DNA from: Megalopta genalis
Lineage: Eukaryota > Arthropoda > Insecta > Hymenoptera > Halictidae
Assembly (NCBI RefSeq): GCF_051020955.1
Contig: NW_027476094.1
Location: 1,803,501 to 1,867,500 of the forward strand
Reading direction: 5' to 3'
DNA length: 64,000 nt
Shown: positions 15,928-30,273 of the stretch, in pieces
Numbering within the stretch: position 1 is the stretch's first letter
Layout: every line of letters starts with the position of its first letter
Notes under the pieces: generated by a model
Seen by the model: the letters and a program-made list of their open reading frames with translations, nothing else
Told to the model about the DNA's origin: nothing
The model's database searches: none
Program-made: the position numbers and the translations under genes

Positions 15928-18005
15928 AAGAACAACAAGAACAACAAGAACAACAAGAACAACAAGAACAACAAGAACAACAAGGACAACAACAACAACA
16001 ACAAGAACAACAAGAACAACATGAACAGAAAGAGCAGCAAGAACAACAAGAACAACAAGAACAACAAGAACAACAAGAACAACAAGAACAGGAAGAACAA
16101 CAACAACAACAAGAACAACAAAAACAAGAACAACAACAAGAACAACACGAACAACAACAAGAACAACAACAACAACAAGAACAACAAGAACAACAAGAAC
16201 AACAAGAACAACAAGAACAACAAGAACAACAAGAACAACAAGAACAACAAGAACAACAAGAACAACAGGAACGACAAGAACAACAAGAACAACAAGAACC
16301 ACAGGAACAACAAGAGCAACAAGAACAAGAACAGCAAGAACAACAACAACAACAACAAGAACAACAGGAACAACAACAGCAAGACCATCAAGAACAACAA
16401 GAACAACAAGAACAAGAACAACAACATCTACCAGAACCACAACAACATGAACAGCAAGAACAAGAACAACAACAACAAGAACAACGGGAACAACAACAGC
16501 AAGAACAACAAGGACAATAAGAATAACAAGAACAAGAAGAACAACAAGAACAACAAGAGCAACAAGAGCAACAAGAACAACAAGAACAACAAGAAAATCA
16601 AGAACAAGAACAACAACATCAACCAGAACAACAACAACATGAACAACAAGAACAACAACAGCAACAACAACAACAAGGACAACAAGAACAACAAGAACAA
16701 AAAGAACAACAAGAACAACGAGAACAACGAGAACAACGAGATCAACGAGAACAACAACAAGAACAACAACTACAACAACAACAACTAGAACAACAAGAAC
16801 AACAAGAACACCAAGAACAACAAGAACAACAAGAACAACAAGAACAACAAGAACATCAAGAACAACAAGAACAACAAGACCAAGAACAACAACAACAACA
16901 ACAAGAACAAAAAGAACAACAACAACATAAACAACAAGAACATCAACAACCAGAACAACAACAGCAACAACAGCAACAAGAGCAACAAGAGCAACAAGAG
17001 CAACAAGAGCAAGAAGAGCACTAAGAACAACAAGAACAACAAGAACAACAACAACAACAACAACTAGAACAACAAGAACACCAAGAACAACAAGAACAAC
17101 AAGATCAACAAGAACAACAAGGACATCAACAACAATAACAACAAGAACAGCAAGGACAACAAGAACAACAAGAACAAGATCAGCAAGAACAACAACAAGA
17201 AGAACTACATGAACAACAACAACAAGAACAACAAGAACAACAACAACAACAGGAACAACAAGAACAACAACAACAACAAGAATAACATAAACAAGAACAA
17301 CAACAACAAGAAGAAGAACAACAAGAAGAACAACAAGAAGAACAACAAGAACAACAAGAACAGCAAGAGCAACAACAACAACATCAACAACAACAAGAAC
17401 AACAAGAATAGCAAGAACAACAACAACAACAACCAGAACAACAACAACAACAACAAGAACAACAAGAACAACAAGAACAACAACAGCAACAAGAGCAACA
17501 AGAGCAACGAGAGCAACAAGAGCAACAAGAACAACAAGAACAACAAGATCAACAAGAACAACAAGAACAACAAGAACGACAAGAACAACAAGAACAACAA
17601 GAACAAGAACAGCAAGAACAACAAGAACAACAAGAACAACAAGAACAACAAGAACAACAAGAACAACTAGAACAACCGGAACAACAAGAACAACAAGAAC
17701 AACCAGAACAACAACAACATCAACAACAACAAGAACAACAAGAACAGCAAGAACAACAACAACAACAACCAGAACAACAACAACAACAACAAGAACAACA
17801 AGAACAACAACAACATGAACAACAAGAACATCAACAATCAGAACAACAAGAACAACAACAGCAACAAGAGCAACAAGAGCAACAAGAGCAACAAGAGCAA
17901 CAAGAACAACAAGAACAACAAGATCAACAAGAACAACAAGAACAACAAGAACAACAAGAACAACAAGAACAACAACAACAATAAGAACAACAAGAACAAG
18001 AAGAA

Positions 18006-18056
<51 letters not shown>

Positions 18057-18353
18057 GAACAACAAGAACAACAAGAACAAGAACAACAAGAACAACAAGA
18101 ACAACAACAAGAACAACAAGAACAACAAGAACAACAAGAACAACAAGAACAACAAGAACAACAAGAACAACAAGAACAACAAGAACAACAACAAGATCAA
18201 CAAGAACAAGTACAACAAGATCAACAAGAACAACAAGAACAAGTACAACAAGATCAACAAGAACAAGTACAACAAGATCAACAAGAACAACAAGAACAAG
18301 TACAACAAGATCAACAAGAACAACAGCAACATGAACAACAAGAAAAACAAGAA

Positions 18354-18384
<31 letters not shown>

Positions 18385-18821
18385 AAGAACAACAAGAACA
18401 ACAAGAACAACAAGAACAACAAGAACAACAAGAACAACAAGAACAACAAGAACAACAAGAACAACAAGAACAACATGAACAACAAGAACAACAAGAACAG
18501 CAAGAACAACAAGAACAACAAGAACAACAAGAACAACAAGGACAACAACAACAATAACAACAACAAGAACAACAAGAACAGCAAGAGCAACAACAAGAAC
18601 AACAAGAACAACAAGAACAACAACAACATGAGCAACAAGAACAACAACAGCAACAAGAGCAACAAAAGCAACAAGAGCAACAAGAACGACAAGAACAACA
18701 AGAACAACAAGAACAACAAGAACAGCAAGAACAACGAGAACAACAAGAACAACAAGAACAACAAGAACAACAACAACAATAACAACAACAAGAACAACAA
18801 GAACAACAAGAACAAGAAGAA

Positions 18822-18872
<51 letters not shown>

Positions 18873-19829
18873 GAACAACAAGAACAACAACAAGAACAAC
18901 AAGAACAACAAGAACAACAAGAACAACAAGAACAACAAGAACAACAAGAACAACAAGAACAACAAGGACAACAACAACAACAACAACAACAAGAACAACA
19001 AGAACAACATGACCAGCAAGAACAACAAGAACAACAACAACAAGAACAACAAGAACAACATTAACAACAAGAACAACAAGAACAACAAGATCAACAAGAA
19101 CAACAAGAACAACAAGAACAACAAGAACAACAAGAACAACAAGAACAACAACAACAACAAGAACAACAAGAACAACGAGAACAACGAGAACAACAAGAAC
19201 AACAAGAACAACAAGAACAACAAGAACAACAAGAACAACAAGAACAACGAGAGCAACGAGAACAACGAGAACAACGAGAACAACGAGAACAACGAGAACA
19301 ACGAGAATAACAAGAACAACAAGAACAACCAGAACAGCAAGAAGAACAACAAGAACAACAAGAACAACCAGAACAGCAAGAAGAACAACAAGAACAACAA
19401 GAACAACAAGAACAACAAGATCAACAAAAACAACAAGAACAACAAGAACAACAAGAACAACAAGAACAACAAGAACAACAAGAACAACAAGAACAACAAG
19501 AACAACAAGGACAACAACAACAACAACAAGAACAACAAGAACAACATGAACAGAAAGAGCAGCAAGAACAACAAGAACAACAAGAACAACAAGAACAACA
19601 AGAACAAGAACAGGAAGAACAACAACAACAACAAGAACAACAAAAACAAGAACAACAACAAGAACAACACGAACAACAACTAGAACAACAACAACAACAA
19701 GAACAACAAGAACAACAAGAACAACAAGAACAACAAGAACAACAAGAACAACAAGATCAACAAGAACAACAAGAACAACAACAACAATAAGAACAACAAG
19801 AACAAGAAGAACAACAATAACAACAAGAG

Positions 19830-19862
<33 letters not shown>

Positions 19863-20150
19863 GAACAACAAGAACAACAAGAACAAGAACAACAAGAACA
19901 ACAAGAACAACAACAAGAACAACAAGAACAACAAGAACAACAAGAACAACAAGAACAACAAGAACAACAAGAACAACAAGAACAACAACAAGATCAACAA
20001 GAACAAGTACAACAAGATCAACAAGAACAACAAGAACAAGTACAACAAGATCAACAAGAACAAGTACAACAAGATCAACAAGAACAACAAGAACAAGTAC
20101 AACAAGATCAACAAGAACAACAGCAACATGAACAACAAGAAAAACAAGAA

Positions 20151-20181
<31 letters not shown>

Positions 20182-20654
20182 AAGAACAACAAGAACAACA
20201 AGAACAACAAGAACAACAAGAACAACAAGAACAACAAGAACAACAAGAACAACAAGAACAACAAGAACAACATGAACAACAAGAACAACAAGAACAGCAA
20301 GAACAACAAGAACAACAAGAACAACAAGAACAACAAGGACAACAACAACAATAACAACAACAAGAACAACAAGAACAGCAAGAGCAACAACAAGAACAAC
20401 AAGAACAACAAGAACAACAAGAACAACAAGAACAACAAGAACAACAAGAACAACAACAACATGAGCAACAAGAACAACAACAGCAACAAGAGCAACAAAA
20501 GCAACAAGAGCAACAAGAACGACAAGAACAACAAGAACAACAAGAACAACAAGAACAGCAAGAACAACGAGAACAACAAGAACAACAAGAACAACAAGAA
20601 CAACAACAACAATAACAACAACAAGAACAACAAGAACAAGAAGAACAAGAAGAA

Positions 20655-20705
<51 letters not shown>

Positions 20706-22040
20706 GAACAACAAGAACAACAACAAGAACAACAAGAACAACAAGAACAACAAGAACAACAAGAACAACAAGAACAACAAGGACAACAACAACAACAACA
20801 ACAACAAGAACAACAAGAACAACATGACCAGCAAGAACAACAAGAACAACAACAACAAGAACAACAAGAACAACATTAACAACAAGAACAACAAGAACAA
20901 CAAGATCAACAAGAACAACAAGAACAACAAGAACAACAAGAACAACAAGAACAACAAGAACAACAAGAACAACAAGAACAACAACAACAACAAGAACAAC
21001 AAGAACAACGAGAACAACGAGAACAACAAGAACAACAAGAACAACAAGAACAACAAGAACAACAAGAACAACAAGAACAACGAGAGCAACGAGAACAACG
21101 AGAACAACGAGAACAACGAGAACAACGAGAACAACGAGAACAACGAGAACAACAAGAATAACAAGAACAACAAGAACAACCAGAACAGCAAGAAGAACAA
21201 CAAGAACAACAAGAACAACCAGAACAGCAAGAAGAACAACAAGAACAACAAGAACAACAAGAACAACAAGATCAACAAAAACAACAAGAACAACAAGAAC
21301 AACAAGAACAACAAGAACAACAAGAACAACAAGAACAACAAGAACAACAAGAACTACAACAATAACAAGGACAACAACTACAACTACAACAAGAACAACA
21401 ACAACAACAAGAACAACAACAACAACAAGAACAACAAGAACAACAACAACAACAAGAACAACAAGAACAACGAGAACAACGAGAACAACAAGAACAACAA
21501 GAACAACAAGAACAACAAGAACAACAAGAACAACAAGAACAACGAGAGCAACGAGAACAACGAGAACAACGAGAACAACGAGAACAACGAGAACAACGAG
21601 AACAACGAGAACAACAAGAATAACAAGAACAACAAGAACAACCAGAACAGCAAGAAGAACAACAAGAACAACAAGAACAACCAGAACAGCAAGAAGAACA
21701 ACAAGAACAACAAGAACAACAAGAACAACAAGATCAACAAAAACAACATGAACAACAAGAACAACAAGAACAACAAGAACAACAAGAACAACAAGAACAA
21801 CAAGAACAACAAGAACAACAAGAACAACAAGAACAACAAGAACAACAAGAACTACAACAATAACAAGGACAACAACTACAACTACAACAAGAACAACAAC
21901 AACAACAAGAACAACAACAAGAACAACAAGAACAACAAGATCAACAAAAACAACAACTACAACAAGAACAGCAAGAACAGCAACAACAACAAGAACAACA
22001 AGAACAGCAAGAACAACAAGATCAACAAGAACAACAAGAA

Positions 22041-22071
<31 letters not shown>

Positions 22072-24149
22072 AAGAACAACAAGAACAACAAGAACAACAA
22101 GAACAACAAGAACAACAAGAACAACAAGGACAACAACAACAACAACAAGAACAACAAGAACAACATGAACAGAAAGAGCAGCAAGAACAACAAGAACAAC
22201 AAGAACAACAAGAACAACAAGAACAACAAGAACAGGAAGAACAACAACAACAACAAGAACAACAAAAACAAGAACAACAACAAGAACAACACGAACAACA
22301 ACAAGAACAACAACAACAACAAGAACAACAAGAACAACAAGAACAACAAGAACAACAAGAACAACAAGAACAACAAGAACAACAAGAACAACAAGAACAA
22401 CAAGAACAACAGGAACGACAAGAACAACAAGAACAACAAGAACCACAGGAACAACAAGAGCAACAAGAACAAGAACAGCAAGAACAACAACAACAACAAC
22501 AAGAACAACAGGAACAACAACAGCAAGACCATCAAGAACAACAAGAACAACAAGAACAAGAACAACAACATCTACCAGAACCACAACAACATGAACAGCA
22601 AGAACAAGAACAACAACAACAAGAACAACGGGAACAACAACAGCAAGAACAACAAGGACAATAAGAATAACAAGAACAAGAAGAACAACAAGAACAACAA
22701 GAGCAACAAGAGCAACAAGAACAACAAGAACAACAAGAAAATCAAGAACAAGAACAACAACATCAACCAGAACAACAACAACATGAACAACAAGAACAAC
22801 AACAGCAACAACAACAACAAGGACAACAAGAACAACAAGAACAAAAAGAACAACAAGAACAACGAGAACAACGAGAACAACGAGATCAACGAGAACAACA
22901 ACAAGAACAACAACTACAACAACAACAACTAGAACAACAAGAACAACAAGAACACCAAGAACAACAAGAACAACAAGAACAACAAGAACAACAAGAACAT
23001 CAAGAACAACAAGAACAACAAGACCAAGAACAACAACAACAACAACAAGAACAAAAAGAACAACAACAACATAAACAACAAGAACATCAACAACCAGAAC
23101 AACAACAGCAACAACAGCAACAAGAGCAACAAGAGCAACAAGAGCAACAAGAGCAAGAAGAGCACTAAGAACAACAAGAACAACAAGAACAACAACAACA
23201 ACAACAACTAGAACAACAAGAACACCAAGAACAACAAGAACAACAAGATCAACAAGAACAACAAGGACATCAACAACAATAACAACAAGAACAGCAAGGA
23301 CAACAAGAACAACAAGAACAAGATCAGCAAGAACAACAACAAGAAGAACTACATGAACAACAACAACAAGAACAACAAGAACAACAACAACAACAGGAAC
23401 AACAAGAACAACAACAACAACAAGAATAACATAAACAAGAACAACAACAACAAGAAGAAGAACAACAAGAAGAACAACAAGAAGAACAACAAGAACAACA
23501 AGAACAGCAAGAGCAACAACAACAACATCAACAACAACAAGAACAACAAGAATAGCAAGAACAACAACAACAACAACCAGAACAACAACAACAACAACAA
23601 GAACAACAAGAACAACAAGAACAACAACAGCAACAAGAGCAACAAGAGCAACGAGAGCAACAAGAGCAACAAGAACAACAAGAACAACAAGATCAACAAG
23701 AACAACAAGAACAACAAGAACGACAAGAACAACAAGAACAACAAGAACAAGAACAGCAAGAACAACAAGAACAACAAGAACAACAAGAACAACAAGAACA
23801 ACAAGAACAACTAGAACAACCGGAACAACAAGAACAACAAGAACAACCAGAACAACAACAACATCAACAACAACAAGAACAACAAGAACAGCAAGAACAA
23901 CAACAACAACAACCAGAACAACAACAACAACAACAAGAACAACAAGAACAACAACAACATGAACAACAAGAACATCAACAATCAGAACAACAAGAACAAC
24001 AACAGCAACAAGAGCAACAAGAGCAACAAGAGCAACAAGAGCAACAAGAACAACAAGAACAACAAGATCAACAAGAACAACAAGAACAACAAGAACAACA
24101 AGAACAACAAGAACAACAACAACAATAAGAACAACAAGAACAAGAAGAA

Positions 24150-24200
<51 letters not shown>

Positions 24201-24497
24201 GAACAACAAGAACAACAAGAACAAGAACAACAAGAACAACAAGAACAACAACAAGAACAACAAGAACAACAAGAACAACAAGAACAACAAGAACAACAAG
24301 AACAACAAGAACAACAAGAACAACAAGAACAACAACAAGATCAACAAGAACAAGTACAACAAGATCAACAAGAACAACAAGAACAAGTACAACAAGATCA
24401 ACAAGAACAAGTACAACAAGATCAACAAGAACAACAAGAACAAGTACAACAAGATCAACAAGAACAACAGCAACATGAACAACAAGAAAAACAAGAA

Positions 24498-24528
<31 letters not shown>

Positions 24529-24965
24529 AAGAACAACAAGAACAACAAGAACAACAAGAACAACAAGAACAACAAGAACAACAAGAACAACAAGAACAAC
24601 AAGAACAACAAGAACAACATGAACAACAAGAACAACAAGAACAGCAAGAACAACAAGAACAACAAGAACAACAAGAACAACAAGGACAACAACAACAATA
24701 ACAACAACAAGAACAACAAGAACAGCAAGAGCAACAACAAGAACAACAAGAACAACAAGAACAACAACAACATGAGCAACAAGAACAACAACAGCAACAA
24801 GAGCAACAAAAGCAACAAGAGCAACAAGAACGACAAGAACAACAAGAACAACAAGAACAACAAGAACAGCAAGAACAACGAGAACAACAAGAACAACAAG
24901 AACAACAAGAACAACAACAACAATAACAACAACAAGAACAACAAGAACAACAAGAACAAGAAGAA

Positions 24966-25016
<51 letters not shown>

Positions 25017-26045
25017 GAACAACAAGAACAACAACAAGAACAACAAGAACAACAAGAACAACAAGAACAACAAGAACAACAAGAACAACAAGAACAACAA
25101 GAACAACAAGGACAACAACAACAACAACAACAACAAGAACAACAAGAACAACATGACCAGCAAGAACAACAAGAACAACAACAACAAGAACAACAAGAAC
25201 AACATTAACAACAAGAACAACAAGAACAACAAGATCAACAAGAACAACAAGAACAACAAGAACAACAAGAACAACAAGAACAACAAGAACAACAACAACA
25301 ACAAGAACAACAAGAACAACGAGAACAACGAGAACAACAAGAACAACAAGAACAACAAGAACAACAAGAACAACAAGAACAACAAGAACAACGAGAGCAA
25401 CGAGAACAACGAGAACAACGAGAACAACGAGAACAACGAGAACAACGAGAATAACAAGAACAACAAGAACAACCAGAACAGCAAGAAGAACAACAAGAAC
25501 AACAAGAACAACCAGAACAGCAAGAAGAACAACAAGAACAACAAGAACAACAAGAACAACAAGATCAACAAAAACAACAAGAACAACAAGAACAACAAGA
25601 ACAACAAGAACAACAAGAACAACAAGAACAACAAGAACAACAAGAACAACAAGGACAACAACAACAACAACAAGAACAACAAGAACAACATGAACAGAAA
25701 GAGCAGCAAGAACAACAAGAACAACAAGAACAACAAGAACAACAAGAACAAGAACAGGAAGAACAACAACAACAACAAGAACAACAAAAACAAGAACAAC
25801 AACAAGAACAACACGAACAACAACTAGAACAACAACAACAACAAGAACAACAAGAACAACAAGAACAACAAGAACAACAAGAACAACAAGAACAACAAGA
25901 ACAACAAGAACAACAAGAACAACAAGAACAACAGGAACGACAAGAACAACAAGAACAACAAGAACAACAGGAACAACAAGAGCAACAAGAACAAGAACAG
26001 CAAGAACAACAACAACAACAAGAACAACAGCAAGAACATCAAGAA

Positions 26046-26076
<31 letters not shown>

Positions 26077-26744
26077 AAGAACAAGAACAACAACATCTAC
26101 CAGAACCACAACAACATGAACAGCAAGAACAAGAACAACAACAACAAGAACAACGGGAACAACAACAGCAAGAACAACAAGGACAATAAGAATAACAAGA
26201 ACAAGAAGAACAACAAGAACAACAAGAGCAACAAGAGCAACAAGAACAACAAGAACAACAAGAACAACAAGAACAACAAGAACAACAAGAACAACAAGAA
26301 CAACAAGAACAACAAGAACAACAAGAACAACAAGAACAACAAGAACAACAAGAACAACAAGAACAACAAGGACAACAACAACAACAACAAGAACAACAAG
26401 AACAACATGAACAGAAAGAGCAGCAAGAACAACAAGAACAACAAGAACAACAAGAACAACAAGAACAACAAGAACAACAAGAACAAGAACAGGAAGAACA
26501 ACAACAACAACAAGAACAACAAAAACAAGAACAACAACAAGAACAACACGAACAACAACAAGAACAACAACAACAACAAGAACAACAAGAACAACAAGAA
26601 CAACAAGAACAACAGGAACGACAAGAACAACAAGAACAACAAGAACAACAGGAACAACAAGAGCAACAAGAACAAGAACAGCAAGAACAACAACAACAAC
26701 AACAACAAGAACAACAGGAACAACAACAGCAAGAACAACAAGAA

Positions 26745-26775
<31 letters not shown>

Positions 26776-28766
26776 AAGAACAAGAACAACAACATCTACC
26801 AGAACCACAACAACATGAACAGCAAGAACAAGAACAACAACAACAAGAACAACGGGAACAACAAGAGCAAGAACAACAAGGACAATAAGCATAACAAGAA
26901 CAAGAAGAACAACAAGAACAACAAGAGCAACAAGAGCAACAAGAACAACAAGAACAACAAGAACAACAAGAAAAACAAGAACAAGAACAACAACATCAAC
27001 CAGAACAACAACAACATGAACAACAAGAACAACAACAGCAACAACAACAACAAGGACAACAAGAACAACAAGAACATCAAGAACAACAACAACATGAACA
27101 ACAAGAACATCAACAACCAGAACAACAACAACAACAACAACAAGAACAAAAAGAACAACAACAACATGAACAACAAGAACATCACCAACCAGAACAACAA
27201 GAACAACAAGATCAACAAGAACAACAAGAACAACAAGAACAACAAGGACATCAACAACAATAACAACAAGAACAGCAAGGACAACAAGATCAACAAGAAC
27301 AAGAACAGCAAGAACAACAACAAGAAGAACTACATGAACAACAACAACAAGAACAACAAGAACAACAACAACAACAGGAACAACAAGAACAACAACAACA
27401 ACAAGAATAACATAAACAAGAACAACAACAACAAGAAGAAGAACAACAAGAAGAACAACAAGAACAACAAGAACAGCAAGAGCAACAACAACAACAACAT
27501 CAACAACAACAAGAACAACAAGAATAGCAAGAACAACAACAACAACAACCAGAACAACAACAACAACAACAAGAACAACAAGAACAACAACAACATGAAC
27601 AACAAGAACATCAGCAATCAGAACAACAAGAACAACAACAGCAACAAGAACAACAAGAACAACAAGAACAACAAGAACAACAAGAACAACAAGAACAACA
27701 AGAACAACAAGAACAACAAGAACAACAAGAACAACAAGAACAGCAAGAACAACAACAACAACAACAACATGAACAACAAGAACAACAAGAACAACAAGAA
27801 CAACAAGAACAACAAGAACAACAAGAACAACAAGAACAACAAGAACAACAAGAACAACAAGAACAACAAGAACAACAAGAACAACAAGAACAACAAGAAC
27901 AACAAGAACAACAACAACAACGGGAACAACAAGAACAACAACAACAACGGGAACAACAAGAACAACAACAACAACAAGAATAACATAAACAAGAACAACA
28001 ACAACAAGAAGAAGAACAACAAGAAGAACAACAAGAACAGCAAGAGCAACAACAACAACAACATCAACAACAACAAGAACAACAAGAATAGCAAGAACAA
28101 CAACAACAACAACCAGAACAACAACAACAACAAGAACAACAAGAACAACAACAACATGAACAACAAGATCATCAACAATCAGAACAACAAGAACAACAAC
28201 TGCAACAAGAGCAACAAGAGCAACAAGAGCAACAAGAGCAACAAGAACAACAAGAACAACAAGATCAACAAGAACAACAAGAACAACAAGAACAAGAACA
28301 GCAAGAACAACAAGAACAACAAGAACAACAAGAACAACAAGAACAACAAGAACAACAAGAACAACAAGAACAACAAGAACAACAAGAACAACAAGAACAA
28401 CAAGAACAACAAGAACAACAAGAACCACAAGAACAACAAGAACAACAAGAACAACAAGAACAACAAGAACAACAAGAACAACAAGAACAACAAGAACAAC
28501 AAGAACAACAAGAACAACAAGGACAACAACAACAACAACAAGAACAACAAAAACAAGAACAACAACAACAACAAGAACAACCGGAACAACAAGAACAACA
28601 AGAACAACAAGAACAACAAGAACAACAACAACATGAACAACAAGAACATCAACAATCAGAACAACAAGAACAACAACAGCAACAAGAGCAACAAGAGCAA
28701 CAAGAGCAACAAGAGCAACAAGAACATCAACAATCAGAACAACAAGAACAACAAGAACAACAAGAA

Positions 28767-28797
<31 letters not shown>

Positions 28798-29807
28798 AAG
28801 AACAACAAGGACAACAACAACAACAACAAGAACATCAAGAATAACAAGAGCAGCAAGAACAAGAACAGCAAGAACAACAACAAGAACAACAAGGACAACA
28901 ACAACAACAAGGACAACTAGAACAACAACAAGAAGAACAACAAGAACAACATGAACAGCAAAAACAACAAGAACAACAAGAACAACAAGAACAACAAGAA
29001 CAACAAGAACAACAAGAACAACAAGAACAACAAGAACAAGAACAGGAAGAACAACAACAACAACAAGAACAACAAAAACAAGGACAACAACAAGAACAAC
29101 ACGAACAACAACAAGAGCAACAACAACAACAAGAACAACAACAACAACAACAACAACAAGAACAACAAGAACAACAAGAGCAACAAGAACAAGAACAGCA
29201 AGAACAACAACAACAAGAACAGCAAGAACAACAACAACAACAACAAGAACAACAGGAACAACAACAGCAAGAACAACAAGAACATCAAGAACAACAACAA
29301 CAAGAACAACAAGAACATCAAGAACAACACCAACATGAACAACAAGAGCATCAACAACCAGAACAACAACAACAACAACATCAACAAGAACAAAAAGAAC
29401 AACAACAACATGAACAACAAGAACATCAACAACCAGAACAACAACAACAACAACAGCAACAAGAGCAACAAGAGCAACAAGAGCAACAAGAGCAACAAGA
29501 GCAACAAGAACAACAAGAACAACAAGAACAACAAGATCAACAAGAACAACAAAAACAACAAGAACAACAAGGACAACAACAACAATAACACCAAGAACAG
29601 CAAGGACAACAAGAACAACAAGAACAAGAACAGCGAGAACAACAACAAGAAGAACTACATGAACAACAACAACAAGAACAACAAGAACAACAACAACAAC
29701 AGGAACAACAAGAACAACAACAACAACAAGAATAACATAAACAAGAACAACAACAACAAGAAGAAGAACAACCAGAAGAACAACAAGAACAACAAGAACA
29801 GCAAGAG

Positions 29808-29840
<33 letters not shown>

Positions 29841-30170
29841 GAACAACAAGAACAGCAAGAACAACAACAACAACAACCAGAACAACAACAACAACAACAA
29901 GAACAACAAGAACAACAACAACATGAACAACAAGAACATCAACAACAGCAACAAGAGCAACAAGAGCAGCAAGAGCAACAAGAGCAACAAGAACAACAAG
30001 AACAACAAGATCAACAAGAACTACAAGAACAACAAGAAAAACAAGAACAAGAACAGCAAGAACAACAAGAACAACAAGAACAACAAGAACAACAAGAACA
30101 ACAAGAACAACAAGAACAACAAGAACAACAAGAACAACAAGAACAACAAGAACAACAAGAACAACAAGAA

Positions 30171-30219
<49 letters not shown>

Positions 30220-30242
30220 AAGAACAACAAGAACAACAAAAA

Positions 30243-30273
<31 letters not shown>

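Larger units (their letters stand above)
6790..16788 (+). other. Longest standard-code open frame (Asn/Lys repeats, 3,332 codons), probably a shadow
   Basis: Frame 1 is open from the stop at 6646 to TAG at 16786 and, counted from ATG, encodes (NNK)n with S, I, E, Y and M interruptions. It is the longest uninterrupted frame under the standard code; similar frames run 2353-6369, 46912-51378 and 60493-63825. The ATG is simply the repeat word CATGAAC, found dozens of times, so it is no evidence of a real start. Silent third-position changes in this frame (AAC to AAT, AAG to AAA) look rarer by eye than first- and second-position changes, the opposite of what protein-level selection gives. I think it is open because the composition almost lacks T. 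If frame 3 is non-coding under the standard code, this frame becomes the best alternative. Confidence 0.15.
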
